A DNA stretch of 64,000 nt from Oscillibacter sp. 1-3 (GCF_000403435.2 NZ_KE159708.1:363295-427294); one strand, 5' to 3'. Positions 34,660-42,725 are shown, counted from the stretch's first letter. Notes: a model not told the origin generated them from the letters alone. Program-made: numbers and translations.

Positions 34660-35658
34660 ATGGCAGTTAATCTGAAAGGCAGAAGCTTTCTGACATTACA
34701 GGATTTCACCCCCGCGGAGATCCGCTACCTCCTGGACCTGGGCCACGACCTGAAGGCCAAGCGCCGGGCCGGCATTTGCGACCCCGCCCTGAAGGGCAAG
34801 CACATCGTCCTCCTCTTTGAGAAGACCTCCACCCGCACCCGGTGCTCCTTCGAGGTAGCCGCCACTCAGGAGGGGGCCCACGTCACCTACCTGGACGCCG
34901 GCAGCTCCCAGATGGGCAAGAAGGAGTCCCTGGAGGACTCCGCCAAGGTGCTGGGCAGGTTCTTTGACGGCATCGAGTATCGGGGCTACGCCCAGAAGAA
35001 CGTGGAGGAGCTGGCGAAATACGCCGGCGTTCCCGTGTGGAACGGCCTCACCGACGCCGACCACCCCACCCAGATCCTGGCGGACATGATGACCATTGAG
35101 GAGCACTGCCACAAGCCCCTGAATCAGATCAAGATTGTCTTCCCCGGCGACGTGCGCAACAACATGTGCTACGCCTGGATGATCGGCGCCGCCAAGATGG
35201 GAATGCACTTTGTGGGCATCGGCCCGGAGAAGCTGGCCAAGGAGATGGACCAGGAGGTGGTCAAGACCACCTTTGCCACCGCCCGGGAGAACGGCGCCCT
35301 GCTGGAGATCACCGACAACATGAACGACGTGAAGGACGCCGACGTGATTTACGGCGACATCTGGGCCTCCATGGGCGAGGAGGCGCTGATCCCCGAGCGG
35401 GCGGAGCTGCTGTCCCCCTTCCGGGTGACGGAGGAGACCATGAAGGCCACCGGCAACCCCAACGTGCTCTATATGCACTGCCTGCCCTCCTTCCACGACT
35501 TTGAGACGAAGCTTGCCAAGGAGTGGAAGGACAAGGGCGTGGACATCCGGGAGGTCACTGACGAGGTGTTCCGGGGCCGCCACAGTGTGGTCTTTGACGA
35601 GGCGGAGAACCGGATGCACTCCATCAAGGCCGTGCTGGTAGCCACCATCGGCAAATAA
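34660..35658 (+). CDS. arcB: Ornithine carbamoyltransferase
   Basis: 332 residues, normal length. Transfers carbamoyl phosphate to or from ornithine; in this context it should run catabolically, citrulline to ornithine plus carbamoyl phosphate. Motifs: carbamoyl-phosphate loop FEKTSTRTRCSF, HPTQILADM, and HCLPSFHDFE near the C-terminus. The start follows AAAGGAG. Between arcA and arcDl-like genes, so I prefer arcB to the biosynthetic argF; the sequence alone does not settle this. Confidence 0.93.
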   Translation: MAVNLKGRSFLTLQDFTPAEIRYLLDLGHDLKAKRRAGICDPALKGKHIVLLFEKTSTRTRCSFEVAATQEGAHVTYLDAGSSQMGKKESLEDSAKVLGRFFDGIEYRGYAQKNVEELAKYAGVPVWNGLTDADHPTQILADMMTIEEHCHKPLNQIKIVFPGDVRNNMCYAWMIGAAKMGMHFVGIGPEKLAKEMDQEVVKTTFATARENGALLEITDNMNDVKDADVIYGDIWASMGEEALIPERAELLSPFRVTEETMKATGNPNVLYMHCLPSFHDFETKLAKEWKDKGVDIREVTDEVFRGRHSVVFDEAENRMHSIKAVLVATIGK

Positions 35659-35674
35659 AGAGGGAGGCGGTCCT

Positions 35675-37066
35675 TTGGAGAAGTCCAAATTCCGGATGCC
35701 CACGGCCTACACCATCCTCTTTCTGCTGATTATTCTGGTGGCCGCCGCCACATGGATCGTTCCCTCCGGCGCCTACGAATATGTGGACGAGGTGCCGGTG
35801 GCAGGCAGCTACCACCCTACCGCCCCCACGCCTCAGGGTATCGGAGCGGTGCTGAAAGCCGCCTTCTCCGGCTTCTACGACGCCGTGGACGTGTGCGTAT
35901 TCATTTTAATGGTGGGCGGCTTTTTGGGTGTTGTGATGAAGACAGGTGCGGTGGATGCCGGCGTGGCCCGCATCATCCAGCGGCTGGGAGGGCGGGAGAA
36001 GTGGCTCATTCCCATCCTGATGCTGCTCTTCGGCCTGGGGGGCACCACCTACGGCATGTGGGAGGAGACCATGGCCTTTTATCCGCTGCTGATCCCCGTG
36101 TTTCTGGCGGCGGGCTATGATGCCGTGGTGGGTATTTCCGTCATCCTGCTGGGGGCGGGCGCAGGTGTCATCAGCTCCACCGTCAACCCCTTTGCCACCG
36201 GCATTGCCGCGGGCTTTGCCGGGGTTTCCCTGGGAGAGGGCATTTTGCTGCGGGTCCTCCAATGGATCGTGTTTGAGAGCGCCGCCATCTGGTTCGTCAT
36301 GGCCTACGCCGCCAGGGTGAAGAAAAATCCCTCCCGGTCCGTGGTGGGCGTAGGCGCGGGCAAGATCCAGGTGAGCATGGAGGAGCCCCAGCCGGAGTAC
36401 ACCCCCAAGCGCAAGGTCATCATGGTCCTCTTTACCCTGGTGTTTCTGGTCATGATCTACGGCGTCATTCCCTTTGACGAGATGGGCCTGCCCCTGCCGG
36501 TGCTGGGCTGGTGGTTCCCGGAGCTCAGCGCGCTGTTCCTGCTGGGCGGCGTGGTCATCGGCTTCATCGACGGCCAGCGGGAGGACGAGGTGGCGGAGAC
36601 CTTCGTGGCCGGCTGCGCGGACCTTCTGGGCGTGGCCTTCATCATCGGCGTCAGCCGGGGCATCACCGTGCTGATGAACGACGGCGGCATTACAGACACG
36701 ATCCTCCACTGGGGCGAGGAGGCCCTCTCCGGCACGGGGGCTGTCAGCTTTGTGCTGCTGGTGTACCTGCTCTATCTGCCCCTGACGGTGCTGATCCCCT
36801 CCTCCTCGGGCCTTGCCACGCTGTCGGTGCCCATCATGGCGCCCCTGGGGGAGTTCGCCGGTGTGGGCGGCGATCTGGTGGTGACGGCCTTCCAGTCCGC
36901 CTCCGGTCTTGTGAACATCGTCACCCCCACGGCGGCGGTGGTGATGGGAGCGCTGGCCCTGGGCCACGTCCCCTATGACCGTTGGCTGAAATACGTCTGG
37001 AAGCTGGTGCTGTATTTCCTGCTGCTGACCATGGCGTTTTTGGTGGTCGGCGTGTGGCTGGGATAG
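35675..37066 (+). CDS. YfcC-family carrier, probable arginine/ornithine exchanger
   Basis: 463 residues, about 11-12 membrane helices, TTG start preceded by GAGGGAGG. Conserved-looking polar segments in membrane regions include GGTTYGMWEETMAFYPLL, GAGAGVISSTVNPFATGIA and LIPSSSGLATLSVPIMAPLG, typical of the YfcC/C4-dicarboxylate-uptake-C superfamily. Members located in arginine deiminase operons act as arginine-ornithine exchangers. Only 16 bp separate it from arcB, supporting that assignment. Specificity is inferred from context. Confidence 0.82.
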   Translation: MEKSKFRMPTAYTILFLLIILVAAATWIVPSGAYEYVDEVPVAGSYHPTAPTPQGIGAVLKAAFSGFYDAVDVCVFILMVGGFLGVVMKTGAVDAGVARIIQRLGGREKWLIPILMLLFGLGGTTYGMWEETMAFYPLLIPVFLAAGYDAVVGISVILLGAGAGVISSTVNPFATGIAAGFAGVSLGEGILLRVLQWIVFESAAIWFVMAYAARVKKNPSRSVVGVGAGKIQVSMEEPQPEYTPKRKVIMVLFTLVFLVMIYGVIPFDEMGLPLPVLGWWFPELSALFLLGGVVIGFIDGQREDEVAETFVAGCADLLGVAFIIGVSRGITVLMNDGGITDTILHWGEEALSGTGAVSFVLLVYLLYLPLTVLIPSSSGLATLSVPIMAPLGEFAGVGGDLVVTAFQSASGLVNIVTPTAAVVMGALALGHVPYDRWLKYVWKLVLYFLLLTMAFLVVGVWLG

Positions 37067-37075
37067 AAATAGGAG

Positions 37076-37097
37076 GGCGGACGCCGCGGCGTCCGCC
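37076..37097 (+). terminator. Hairpin after the arc operon
   Basis: A 22-bp perfect palindrome (GGCGGACGCC and complement around a GC centre) just after the carrier stop codon; weak T-content follows (TTCC). Confidence 0.6.
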
Positions 37098-37110
37098 TTC
37101 CGGCGCTCCC

Positions 37111-37138
37111 CAGTGAATATTCATTTTGGTATTCACTG
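37111..37138. promoter_or_regulatory. ArgR-box-like inverted repeat
   Basis: CAGTGAATA (37111-37119) and TATTCACTG (37130-37138) separated by 10 nt; the left side also reads TGAATATTCA. The TGAAT/ATTCA half-sites are those of arginine repressor operators, and the repeat lies between an arginine catabolic operon and an amino acid ABC transporter. The spacing deviates from the usual 18-bp ARG box, so this is a candidate only. Confidence 0.45.
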
Positions 37139-37249
37139 AGGTCTGTGAGAGATGCCTGAAAAATCCACAAAGAAACGGGCGGATGTTCCATATTTTCTGG
37201 AGAAATGGAAGAAGTGACCAAATAAATATACATAATTTCTGAAAAACTA

Positions 37250-37278
37250 TTGACAGTTGGGCCAGGGAGTGGTAAGGT
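37250..37278 (+). promoter_or_regulatory. Sigma-A promoter of the amino acid ABC transporter
   Basis: TTGACA (37250-37255), 17 nt, TAAGGT (37273-37278), about 85 nt before the binding-protein start. The rest of the 37067-37362 gap holds the palindrome and inverted repeat listed above and an A-rich ribosome site region. Confidence 0.75.
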
Positions 37279-37362
37279 ATCCACATCCCGACGGAAGGGC
37301 CCGTTTGAATGTGTAATGTTTCCGGATCGGAAAGAAAAACTATGGAAAAGGAAGATTGAGCT

Positions 37363-38208
37363 ATGAAGAAGTACTTTGCGCTTTTGCTGACCCTGGCCAT
37401 GGTGTTGAGCCTGGCCGCCTGCGGCGGCGGGAACGATGCCCCCGCCAATAACGACACCCCTGCAAGCACCGACGCGCCGTCCAATACCGACGCCCCTGCG
37501 GACGCCGCCTTTACCACCGTGGAGGCCGGCAAGCTCCACATGTCCACCAACGCCGCGTTCCCTCCCTATGAGATGACCACCGACGCCGGCGGCTTCGAGG
37601 GCATCGACGTGGAGGTGGCGGACGCCATCGCCAAGAAGCTGGGATTGGAGCTGGTGGTGGACGACATGAGCTTTGACGCCGCCCTCACCGCCGTCCAGAC
37701 CGGGCAGAGCGACATCGCCATGGCGGGCATCACCGTCAACCCCGAGCGGCAGGAGGTCATGGACTTCTCCGACAGCTACGCCACCGGCGTGCAGGTCATC
37801 ATTGTCAAGGAGGACTCTCCCATCGCCACAGTGGACGACCTGGCCAGCGCCGAGATGATCGGCACCCAGAAGGCCACCACCGGCTATATCTACTGCTCCT
37901 ATACCCCGGAGAACGGCGGCTACGGCGAGGACCACGTCACCGCCTTTGAAACCGGCGCCCTGGCCGTCATGGCCCTGGTCAACGGCCAGGTGGACGCCGT
38001 GGTCATCGACAACGAGCCCGCCAAGAGCTTCGTGGCCGAGAACGAGGGATTGAAGATTCTGGACACCGAGTTCGCCGTGGAGGACTACGCCATCGGCTTT
38101 GCCAAGGGCAACACCGCCCTGCTGGAGGCCGTCAACGCCGCCATGGCGGAGCTGAAGGCCGACGGCACCTTCCAGGGCATTGTGGATAAGTATATCACCG
38201 CCGAGTAA
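37363..38208 (+). CDS. Amino acid ABC transporter substrate-binding lipoprotein
   Basis: 281 residues. Lipoprotein signal with lipobox LAAC (Cys20), then a Pro/Asp/Thr/Asn-rich spacer (21-47), then a family-3 solute-binding domain: STNAAFPPYEM, GIDVEVADAIAKKLG, QSDIAMAGITVNPERQE and MDFSDSYATG. It captures a polar amino acid and delivers it to the permease encoded next. Arginine or another basic amino acid is plausible from the neighbouring arc operon, but the binding residues do not prove it. A hairpin terminator follows, which would favour excess binding protein over permease. Confidence 0.93.
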   Translation: MKKYFALLLTLAMVLSLAACGGGNDAPANNDTPASTDAPSNTDAPADAAFTTVEAGKLHMSTNAAFPPYEMTTDAGGFEGIDVEVADAIAKKLGLELVVDDMSFDAALTAVQTGQSDIAMAGITVNPERQEVMDFSDSYATGVQVIIVKEDSPIATVDDLASAEMIGTQKATTGYIYCSYTPENGGYGEDHVTAFETGALAVMALVNGQVDAVVIDNEPAKSFVAENEGLKILDTEFAVEDYAIGFAKGNTALLEAVNAAMAELKADGTFQGIVDKYITAE

Positions 38209-38216
38209 GGAGACTG

Positions 38217-38245
38217 AAAAGGGCGGCCGGAGGGCCGCCCTTTTT
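38217..38245 (+). terminator. Attenuating terminator between binding-protein and permease genes
   Basis: AAAAGGGCGGCC and complement (stem GGGCGGCC/GGCCGCCC, 4-nt loop) followed by TTTTT. The next genes have no evident promoter of their own, so read-through is expected. Confidence 0.85.
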
Positions 38246-38274
38246 CATCATGGAGAAAGAGAAAGGAGGCCCCC

Positions 38275-39009
38275 ATGTTCCAATCGCTGACCGACTGGCT
38301 GATCCGCATCGGCCCCCGCCTGCAAAGGGCTTTCATCGAGGGCGGCCGCTGGAAGCTCTACCTCCAGGGCCTGGGCACGACCCTGGAGCTGACCGTCATC
38401 GCCCTGATCTTCGGCGTGCTGCTGGGTCTGGTGGTGGCTGTTATCCGCTCCGCCCACGACCAGCAGCGCCTGGGCCGGAAGAAGAATCCCCTGCTGGAGA
38501 TTCTGAACGTGCTCTGCCAGATTTACACCACCGTCATCCGGGGCACCCCCATGCTGGTGCAGCTGTTCATCTGGACCTTTGTTATCTTTCCCGCCCAGCG
38601 CAACAAGGTGCTGGTGGCCTTTATCGGCCTGGGCGTCAACTCAGGTGCTTATGTGGCGGAGATCATCCGGGGCGGATTGATGAGCGTGGACGCGGGCCAG
38701 TCCGAGGCGGGCCGTTCCCTGGGCCTGGGATATTTTGACACCATGCGCTTTATCGTCATCCCCCAGGCGTTCAAGAACATCCTGCCGTCCCTCGGCAACG
38801 AGTTTATCACGCTGTTCAAGGATACCTCCCTGGCACAGGCCATCGGCGGCGCGGAGATGCTGTACTATGCCAGCACCATCGGCGGCAGGACCTTTGACTA
38901 TATGCCGCCGCTGATCGGCATCGCCGTGATGTACTTAAGCGTCGTCATTATCTTCACCTGGCTCCAGGGGAAGCTGGAAAGGAGGCTGCGGGAAAGTGAT
39001 CGACGTTAA
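38275..39009 (+). CDS. Polar amino acid ABC transporter permease (HisM/GlnP type)
   Basis: 244 residues from ATG 38275 behind AAAGGAGG. Membrane helices include [20 protein letters not shown] near the start; the EAA loop that contacts the ATPase is present ([20 protein letters not shown]), with [14 protein letters not shown] typical of His/Glu/Arg-type permeases. Forms the membrane channel for the binding protein upstream and the ATPase downstream; its last 14 bp overlap the ATPase gene. Confidence 0.94.
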   Translation: MFQSLTDWLIRIGPRLQRAFIEGGRWKLYLQGLGTTLELTVIALIFGVLLGLVVAVIRSAHDQQRLGRKKNPLLEILNVLCQIYTTVIRGTPMLVQLFIWTFVIFPAQRNKVLVAFIGLGVNSGAYVAEIIRGGLMSVDAGQSEAGRSLGLGYFDTMRFIVIPQAFKNILPSLGNEFITLFKDTSLAQAIGGAEMLYYASTIGGRTFDYMPPLIGIAVMYLSVVIIFTWLQGKLERRLRESDRR

Positions 39010-39718
39010 AAATCTATCCAAGTCCTTTGGGGATCATCTGGTGCTCAACGACATCTCCCAGCACATCGATCCCGGGGAGAAGGTGGTCATCATCGGGCCC
39101 TCCGGCTCCGGCAAGTCCACCTTCCTCCGCTGTCTGAACCTGCTGGAGACCCCCAGTAAGGGCACCATCACCTTTCAGGGCACCGTGATTACCGACCCCA
39201 AAGTGAAGATCGACCAGGTGCGCCAGCAGATGGGCATGGTGTTCCAGCACTTCAACCTGTTCCCCAACATGACCATCCGGAAAAACATCACCCTGGCCCC
39301 GGTGCGCACGGGCCAGATGAAGCAGGAGGAGGCCGACGCCCAGGCGGACGCCCTGCTCCAGCGGGTGGGGCTGACGGACAAAGCGGACGCCTACCCCAGC
39401 CAGCTCTCCGGCGGCCAGAAGCAGCGGGTGGCCATCGTCCGGGCCCTGGCCATGAAGCCCCAGCTGATGCTGTTTGACGAGCCCACCTCCGCCCTGGACC
39501 CGGAGATGGTGGGCGAGGTGCTGGACGTGATGAAGGAGCTGGCCCGGGACGGCATGACCATGGTGGTGGTGACCCACGAGATGGGCTTCGCCCGGGAGGT
39601 GGGCAGCCGTGTGCTGTTCATGGCCGACGGGCTGGTTCTGGAGGAGGGGGCCCCGGAGGCGGTCTTTGGCAGCCCTAAGCATCCAAGACTGCGGGATTTC
39701 CTCAGCAAAGTACTGTAA
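38996..39718 (+). CDS. Polar amino acid ABC transporter ATPase (GlnQ/HisP type)
   Basis: 240 residues from GTG 38996, overlapping the permease by 14 bp. Walker [11 protein letters not shown]-loop [13 protein letters not shown], signature [11 protein letters not shown], Walker [16 protein letters not shown] and H-loop VVTHEMGFA are all intact. Energises uptake through the adjacent permease. Ends before a strong terminator hairpin. Confidence 0.96.
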   Translation: MIDVKNLSKSFGDHLVLNDISQHIDPGEKVVIIGPSGSGKSTFLRCLNLLETPSKGTITFQGTVITDPKVKIDQVRQQMGMVFQHFNLFPNMTIRKNITLAPVRTGQMKQEEADAQADALLQRVGLTDKADAYPSQLSGGQKQRVAIVRALAMKPQLMLFDEPTSALDPEMVGEVLDVMKELARDGMTMVVVTHEMGFAREVGSRVLFMADGLVLEEGAPEAVFGSPKHPRLRDFLSKVL

Positions 39719-39741
39719 GAAGCGATAAAGCGATAAGAAGA

Positions 39742-39774
39742 AAAGCGGAGACCGCCTACGGCGGTCTCCGCTTT
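39742..39774 (+). terminator. Terminator of the ABC operon, first copy of a duplicated hairpin
   Basis: A 15-bp perfect stem AAAGCGGAGACCGCC and complement with a TAC loop. The same 33 bp recur exactly at 39938-39970. Confidence 0.85.
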
Positions 39775-39825
39775 CAGACTGTCAAAAAACGCTGGAGATT
39801 TCGTCAACGGAAAGGAAGGGTGTGT

Positions 39826-39937
39826 GCGGGAAACCCAAGAGGGGTTTCCTGCGCTATTGAAATCACCAGATTTTCAGAACTTTTTGAAGTTCTGAAAATC
39901 TACAGCAGCTTGTCGAAATTACTTTTTCGACAAGCTG
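39826..39937. repeat. Three back-to-back hairpins between duplicated terminators
   Basis: Hairpin 1: GGAAACCC/GGGTTTCC core (39826-39852). Hairpin 2: AGATTTTCAGAACTT and complement, 15-bp stem, 4-nt loop (39868-39901). Hairpin 3: CAGCTTGTCGAAA and complement, 13-bp stem, 6-nt loop (39906-39937). The third abuts the second copy of the terminator hairpin with no spacer. No credible coding frame lies in 39719-39971. Confidence 0.85.
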
Positions 39938-39972
39938 AAAGCGGAGACCGCCTACGGCGGTCTCCGCTTTTT
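39938..39972. terminator. Second copy of the duplicated terminator, bidirectional
   Basis: Identical 33 bp to 39742-39774, here followed by TTTTTC on the plus strand. It abuts the stop codon of the convergent phosphoesterase gene, so it can serve both directions. Confidence 0.85.
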
Positions 39973-40514
39973 CAATTCAGGGGCTGGAAGGGCGTTCCCG
40001 TCAGCAGGCCGCGCCAAGTGAACACGCCGTTTTCCAGCGTCATATAGCTGTGGGGCGTGCCCTCCTTGGGCAAAGACAGGGAGCCGGGATTCAGATAGGT
40101 GTATCCGCCGCAGTCCCGGTGCACAGGCAGGTGGGTGTGGCCGCAGAGGAGGAAGTCCCCGGGCCGCAGAGGCGGCGGATTGTCCGGCCCGTAGTTGTGG
40201 CCGTGGGTGGCGAAGATATTGAGGCCGTCCGCCGTCAGGAAGGCGTACTCCGCCAGCATGGGGAACTCCAGTACCATCTGGTCCACCTCGCTGTCGCAGT
40301 TGCCCCGGACGCACAGCAGGCGGTCCTTCACGCCGTTGAGCAGGGCGGTGACGGCCCGGGTGTCGTACTCCTCCGGAAAGTCGTTCCGGGGGCCGTGGTA
40401 CAGCAGGTCTCCCAGCAGCACCAGCCGGTCCGCCCCCTCCCGGTCAAGGGCCTCCAGCAGGGCGCGGCAGCACCGGGCGGAGCCGTGGAGGTCAGACGCG
40501 ATCATCCATTTCAT
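39972..40514 (-). CDS. YfcE-type calcineurin-like phosphodiesterase
   Basis: 180 residues from ATG 40514, with AAAGGAG 8 nt upstream. The metallophosphoesterase motifs are in order: ASDLHGSARC (D-x-H), VLLGDLLYHGPRND (G-D), VRGNCDSEVD (G-N-C-D), ATHGHNYG (H-G-H) and LCGHTHLPVH (G-H-T-H). Length and motif spacing match the YfcE/MJ0936 group of manganese phosphodiesterases. The physiological substrate is unknown. It lies 50 bp after the GNAT gene on the same strand. Confidence 0.9.
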   Translation of the reverse strand: MKWMIASDLHGSARCCRALLEALDREGADRLVLLGDLLYHGPRNDFPEEYDTRAVTALLNGVKDRLLCVRGNCDSEVDQMVLEFPMLAEYAFLTADGLNIFATHGHNYGPDNPPPLRPGDFLLCGHTHLPVHRDCGGYTYLNPGSLSLPKEGTPHSYMTLENGVFTWRGLLTGTPFQPLN

Positions 40515-40563
40515 CAGATTCACTCCTTTGGGTATTCTGTGCCCGCATCCGGAGAGGAGGTTC

Positions 40564-41037
40564 TCATAGACGGCGGAGCATGATCCACTCCTCCTCCGTG
40601 CCGCGGAAAATCTCAAATCCCATCCGCCGGTACAGACTGGCGGCACGGTTTGCCTTCTGCACGGAGAGGGAGACCTGTTTGTATCCATCCTGCCGGAGCC
40701 GTGCGAGCATACGCTCCAGCAGGTCCGTCCCGATCCCCCGTCCCCGGCAGGCCGGATACAGGGATATGGCGAGAGAGGGGGTCTCATCGTCCACATGGCC
40801 GTAATCATCCATGATCCGCGCCCAGACGGCGCCAACGGCCTGACCGCCGGCCTCCGCTGTCAGGCACACATCGCCGGGCCGGCTGCCGAACTCCCGGATA
40901 TAGACCCGCAGGGACTCCTCATTGAGAATAGACCTGGGCGGAGGCGCCGTTCCCTCAGGAAGATAGATGGCCTCGTATAAAAAATCCTCCAAAAGGGGAT
41001 ATTCTGCCGGGGACATCTCCCGTATGGTATAGCGCAT
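40564..41037 (-). CDS. GNAT-family N-acetyltransferase
   Basis: 157 residues. The acetyl-CoA pyrophosphate loop is clear, YPACRGRGIGTDLLERMLARL, followed by VSLSVQKANRAASLYRRMGF, the usual beta5/alpha4 region, and a closing strand. Only one GNAT fold. The substrate cannot be told from sequence. It lies alone between the phosphoesterase and the S1-domain gene. Confidence 0.9.
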   Translation of the reverse strand: MRYTIREMSPAEYPLLEDFLYEAIYLPEGTAPPPRSILNEESLRVYIREFGSRPGDVCLTAEAGGQAVGAVWARIMDDYGHVDDETPSLAISLYPACRGRGIGTDLLERMLARLRQDGYKQVSLSVQKANRAASLYRRMGFEIFRGTEEEWIMLRRL

Positions 41038-41055
41038 AAGCCACTCTCCACCAAT

Positions 41056-41088
41056 GAAAATCCCCGGCGGAGCGTACCCTGCCGGGGA
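41056..41088 (-). terminator. Terminator after the yabR-like gene
   Basis: TCCCCGGC/GCCGGGGA stem (41061-41068 with 41081-41088), 12-nt loop; minus strand continues into TTTT (complement of 41057-41060). Confidence 0.7.
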
Positions 41089-41098
41089 ATGCTGCGCG

Positions 41099-41563
41099 TT
41101 ACCGCCGCCTGCGTCCGCCCCGCTTGCCGTCCATGCTGCGGTTCAGGTCCGCCATCTTCCCCTCGGAGGAGGAGAGAAAGCGCTTGAGCTTGTCCTCAAA
41201 GGCCTGGTCGCCGGAGGGCGGCAGGGGCTTCTGGACCGCCTGCGCGGGGTGCGGACGGTCCGTCTGCTGCGGGGCCGCCGGCCGGGGCGCGTGGAAGGGC
41301 CTGGGTCCCCGGGACGCCGGGCGCTCCTGGGGCGGCAGGGCCTTTTTGATGGAGAGGTTGATGCGCCCCTTCTCCGCGGAGAGGACCAAAACCTTGACCT
41401 CCTGTCCCTCCTGTAAAAAGTCGTGTACGTCGTTTACAAAGGTGTTGGCGATCTCCGAGATATGTACCAACCCGGACCGCCCGCCCTCCAGGGCGACAAA
41501 GGCCCCGAACTTTGTGATGCTGGCCACCTTGCCCTCCAAAATACTCCCAACCTGAGGATCCAT
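41099..41563 (-). CDS. yabR: YabR/GSP13-like S1-domain RNA-binding protein
   Basis: 154 residues from ATG 41563; earlier GTG and TTG codons in frame lie in an A-rich leader and give no family similarity. Residues 1-75 are a single S1 OB-fold (GSILEGKVASITKFGAFVAL, GLVHISEIANTFVNDVHDFL, GQEVKVLVLSAEKGRINLSI). The rest is a Pro/Arg-rich linker and a basic tail ending GGRRRR. Its place after divIC matches the yabR gene of Bacillus. It probably binds ribosomal or messenger RNA. Confidence 0.88.
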   Translation of the reverse strand: MDPQVGSILEGKVASITKFGAFVALEGGRSGLVHISEIANTFVNDVHDFLQEGQEVKVLVLSAEKGRINLSIKKALPPQERPASRGPRPFHAPRPAAPQQTDRPHPAQAVQKPLPPSGDQAFEDKLKRFLSSSEGKMADLNRSMDGKRGGRRRR

Positions 41564-41605
41564 ACCGCTGTTTCTTTCTCCTTCCAAATTTTTTTCACAC
41601 ACATA

Positions 41606-41665
41606 TATGAAAAAGAACAGGCCGGCCTCCGGCGCGGAGGATCTCCTCCATCCGCCCGGCGCCGG
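41606..41665 (-). terminator. Possible hairpin between divIC and yabR
   Basis: CCGGCGC/GCGCCGG (41629-41665) enclosing the palindrome GGAGGATCTCCTCC; the minus strand continues towards TTCTTTTTC. Stem is imperfect and may only attenuate. Confidence 0.4.
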
Positions 41666-41977
41666 TCAGTCTATTCCATCGCAAAGCACGTACTCGCCGG
41701 GAAAGACCATGCCCAGCTCGTTCCGGGCGATCTCCTCCATTTTCTCCTGGGTGCCTCCGGCCGCGATGTCGGCAGCCAGGGCGTTATTTTCCTGGCGCTT
41801 TACCTCTACCTGCGCGGCGAGAAGGTCTTTTTCCGCCTGTGCGGCCTCTACCTGCCCCTGGAGGCGGTACAGCTGCAGACTGATGCCCAGCAGCAGAAGC
41901 AGCAGCAAAAGCTTCGTCAGAGGACCGGCGCGAAGAATGCGGCGATTTCGCCTTGGGGCCCGCTCTTTTTTTGCCAT
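41666..41977 (-). CDS. divIC: Septum formation initiator DivIC/FtsB
   Basis: 103 residues: a basic cytoplasmic tail (KKERAPRRNRRILRAG), one membrane helix (LTKLLLLLLLLGISLQLYRL), a coiled coil (QVEAAQAEKDLLAAQVEVKR) and a C-terminal EEIARNELGMVFPGEYV typical of DivIC/FtsB. It bridges FtsL and FtsQ/DivIB in the divisome. It lies in the conserved yabP-yabQ-divIC-yabR order. The upstream yabQ frame runs 194 bp into it. Confidence 0.93.
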   Translation of the reverse strand: MAKKERAPRRNRRILRAGPLTKLLLLLLLLGISLQLYRLQGQVEAAQAEKDLLAAQVEVKRQENNALAADIAAGGTQEKMEEIARNELGMVFPGEYVLCDGID

Positions 41978-42440
41978 GTCCGCCGCCTCCTCTCCGGGAC
42001 GGATGCCTCCGTCCGTTTTTTCTTATTGTATAGCATTTTCGCGAAAAATAAAAGAGCTTTTTTCCGCGAAGGGCAATTTTTTTGAAAAAATTTTTTGTCC
42101 ACATCATGGGCATGGACAACAGCCGGGCCAAATACGCCATTGTGTCCGCCCAAAAGGCCCACACAGGCCGCAGCAGCGCCGAAAAAATGCCGAAAAACAG
42201 CACCGCCCCGCCCAGCGCTCCCAATACCACAAAGCCCCGCAGCTGTCCGTCCGCCCCCCGCAGGAGGAAGAGGAATACGGCGGTTCCGGCCAAAAGGCAG
42301 TACAGGCTGTCCAGCAGTCCCGTCAGACGGGGGAGGCGGAGGCGGAAGGGCCGCAGCAGGTCGTACAGCAGTCCGGCGCACAGGCCCAGCAGGATGGACT
42401 GGCCGAACACCAGCAGCTGGTTGGAGACCTGGTTTCCCAT
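41784..42440 (-). CDS. yabQ: Spore cortex protein YabQ, with a long tail overlapping divIC
   Basis: 218 residues as read. Four membrane helices in the first 115 residues (LLVFGQSILLGLCAGLLYDL; LYCLLAGTAVFLFLLRGADG; GFVVLGALGGAVLFFGIFSA) match YabQ, needed for spore cortex formation. Residues after about 150 are Arg/Gly/Ser-rich, low in hydrophobics, and lie wholly inside the divIC gene in another frame; this tail is probably either non-conserved or the product of a lost stop or frameshift. Typical YabQ would end near 41980. Preceded by yabP with 3 bp between. Confidence 0.85.
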   Translation of the reverse strand: MGNQVSNQLLVFGQSILLGLCAGLLYDLLRPFRLRLPRLTGLLDSLYCLLAGTAVFLFLLRGADGQLRGFVVLGALGGAVLFFGIFSALLRPVWAFWADTMAYLARLLSMPMMWTKNFFKKIALRGKKLFYFSRKCYTIRKNGRRHPSRRGGGGHGKKRAGPKAKSPHSSRRSSDEAFAAASAAGHQSAAVPPPGAGRGRTGGKRPSRRAGRGKAPGK

Positions 42441-42443
42441 GGT

Positions 42444-42725
42444 CTATCCGAACAGGCGGCTGAAAAAGCCGCCCCGGCCGGCCCCGTCGTCCTCGTAGGA
42501 CACGGAGTCCACCCGGCCGTCCACATGGAGCTCCCCGCCGTCCAGGGACAGCTTCCCGATGTGCAGATCCTCCCCGGTGATTACCAGAGTCCCGGCGGAG
42601 GTGGACATGATGATGCCCGTCTCGTCAAAGCGCTCCACGTCCTCCACACCGGAGACCGTCAGCCGGTCCCGGCCGATCAGCTCCAGCCGGTGGGCGGCCT
42701 GGGGCATGGAATTGTAATCATTCAT
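42444..42725 (-). CDS. yabP: Spore protein YabP (YabP/YqfC family)
   Basis: 93 residues, all beta in appearance: HRLELIGRDRLTVSGVEDVE, FDETGIIMSTSAGTLVITGE, DLHIGKLSLDGGELHVDGRV, DSVSYEDD. This is the YabP/YqfC pattern. Required for sporulation, probably with YabQ at the forespore membrane. Immediately upstream of yabQ and downstream of rqcP. Confidence 0.92.
   Translation of the reverse strand: MNDYNSMPQAAHRLELIGRDRLTVSGVEDVERFDETGIIMSTSAGTLVITGEDLHIGKLSLDGGELHVDGRVDSVSYEDDGAGRGGFFSRLFG

Noticed and set aside
38996..39718. Possibility that the ATPase belongs to a different transporter
   Set aside because: It overlaps the permease gene by 14 bp and shows the HisP/GlnQ-type motifs, so it belongs to the same system.
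39820..40047. Short plus-strand frame between the ABC operon and the phosphoesterase
   Set aside because: It crosses three hairpins and a terminator and then runs antisense into the phosphoesterase gene.
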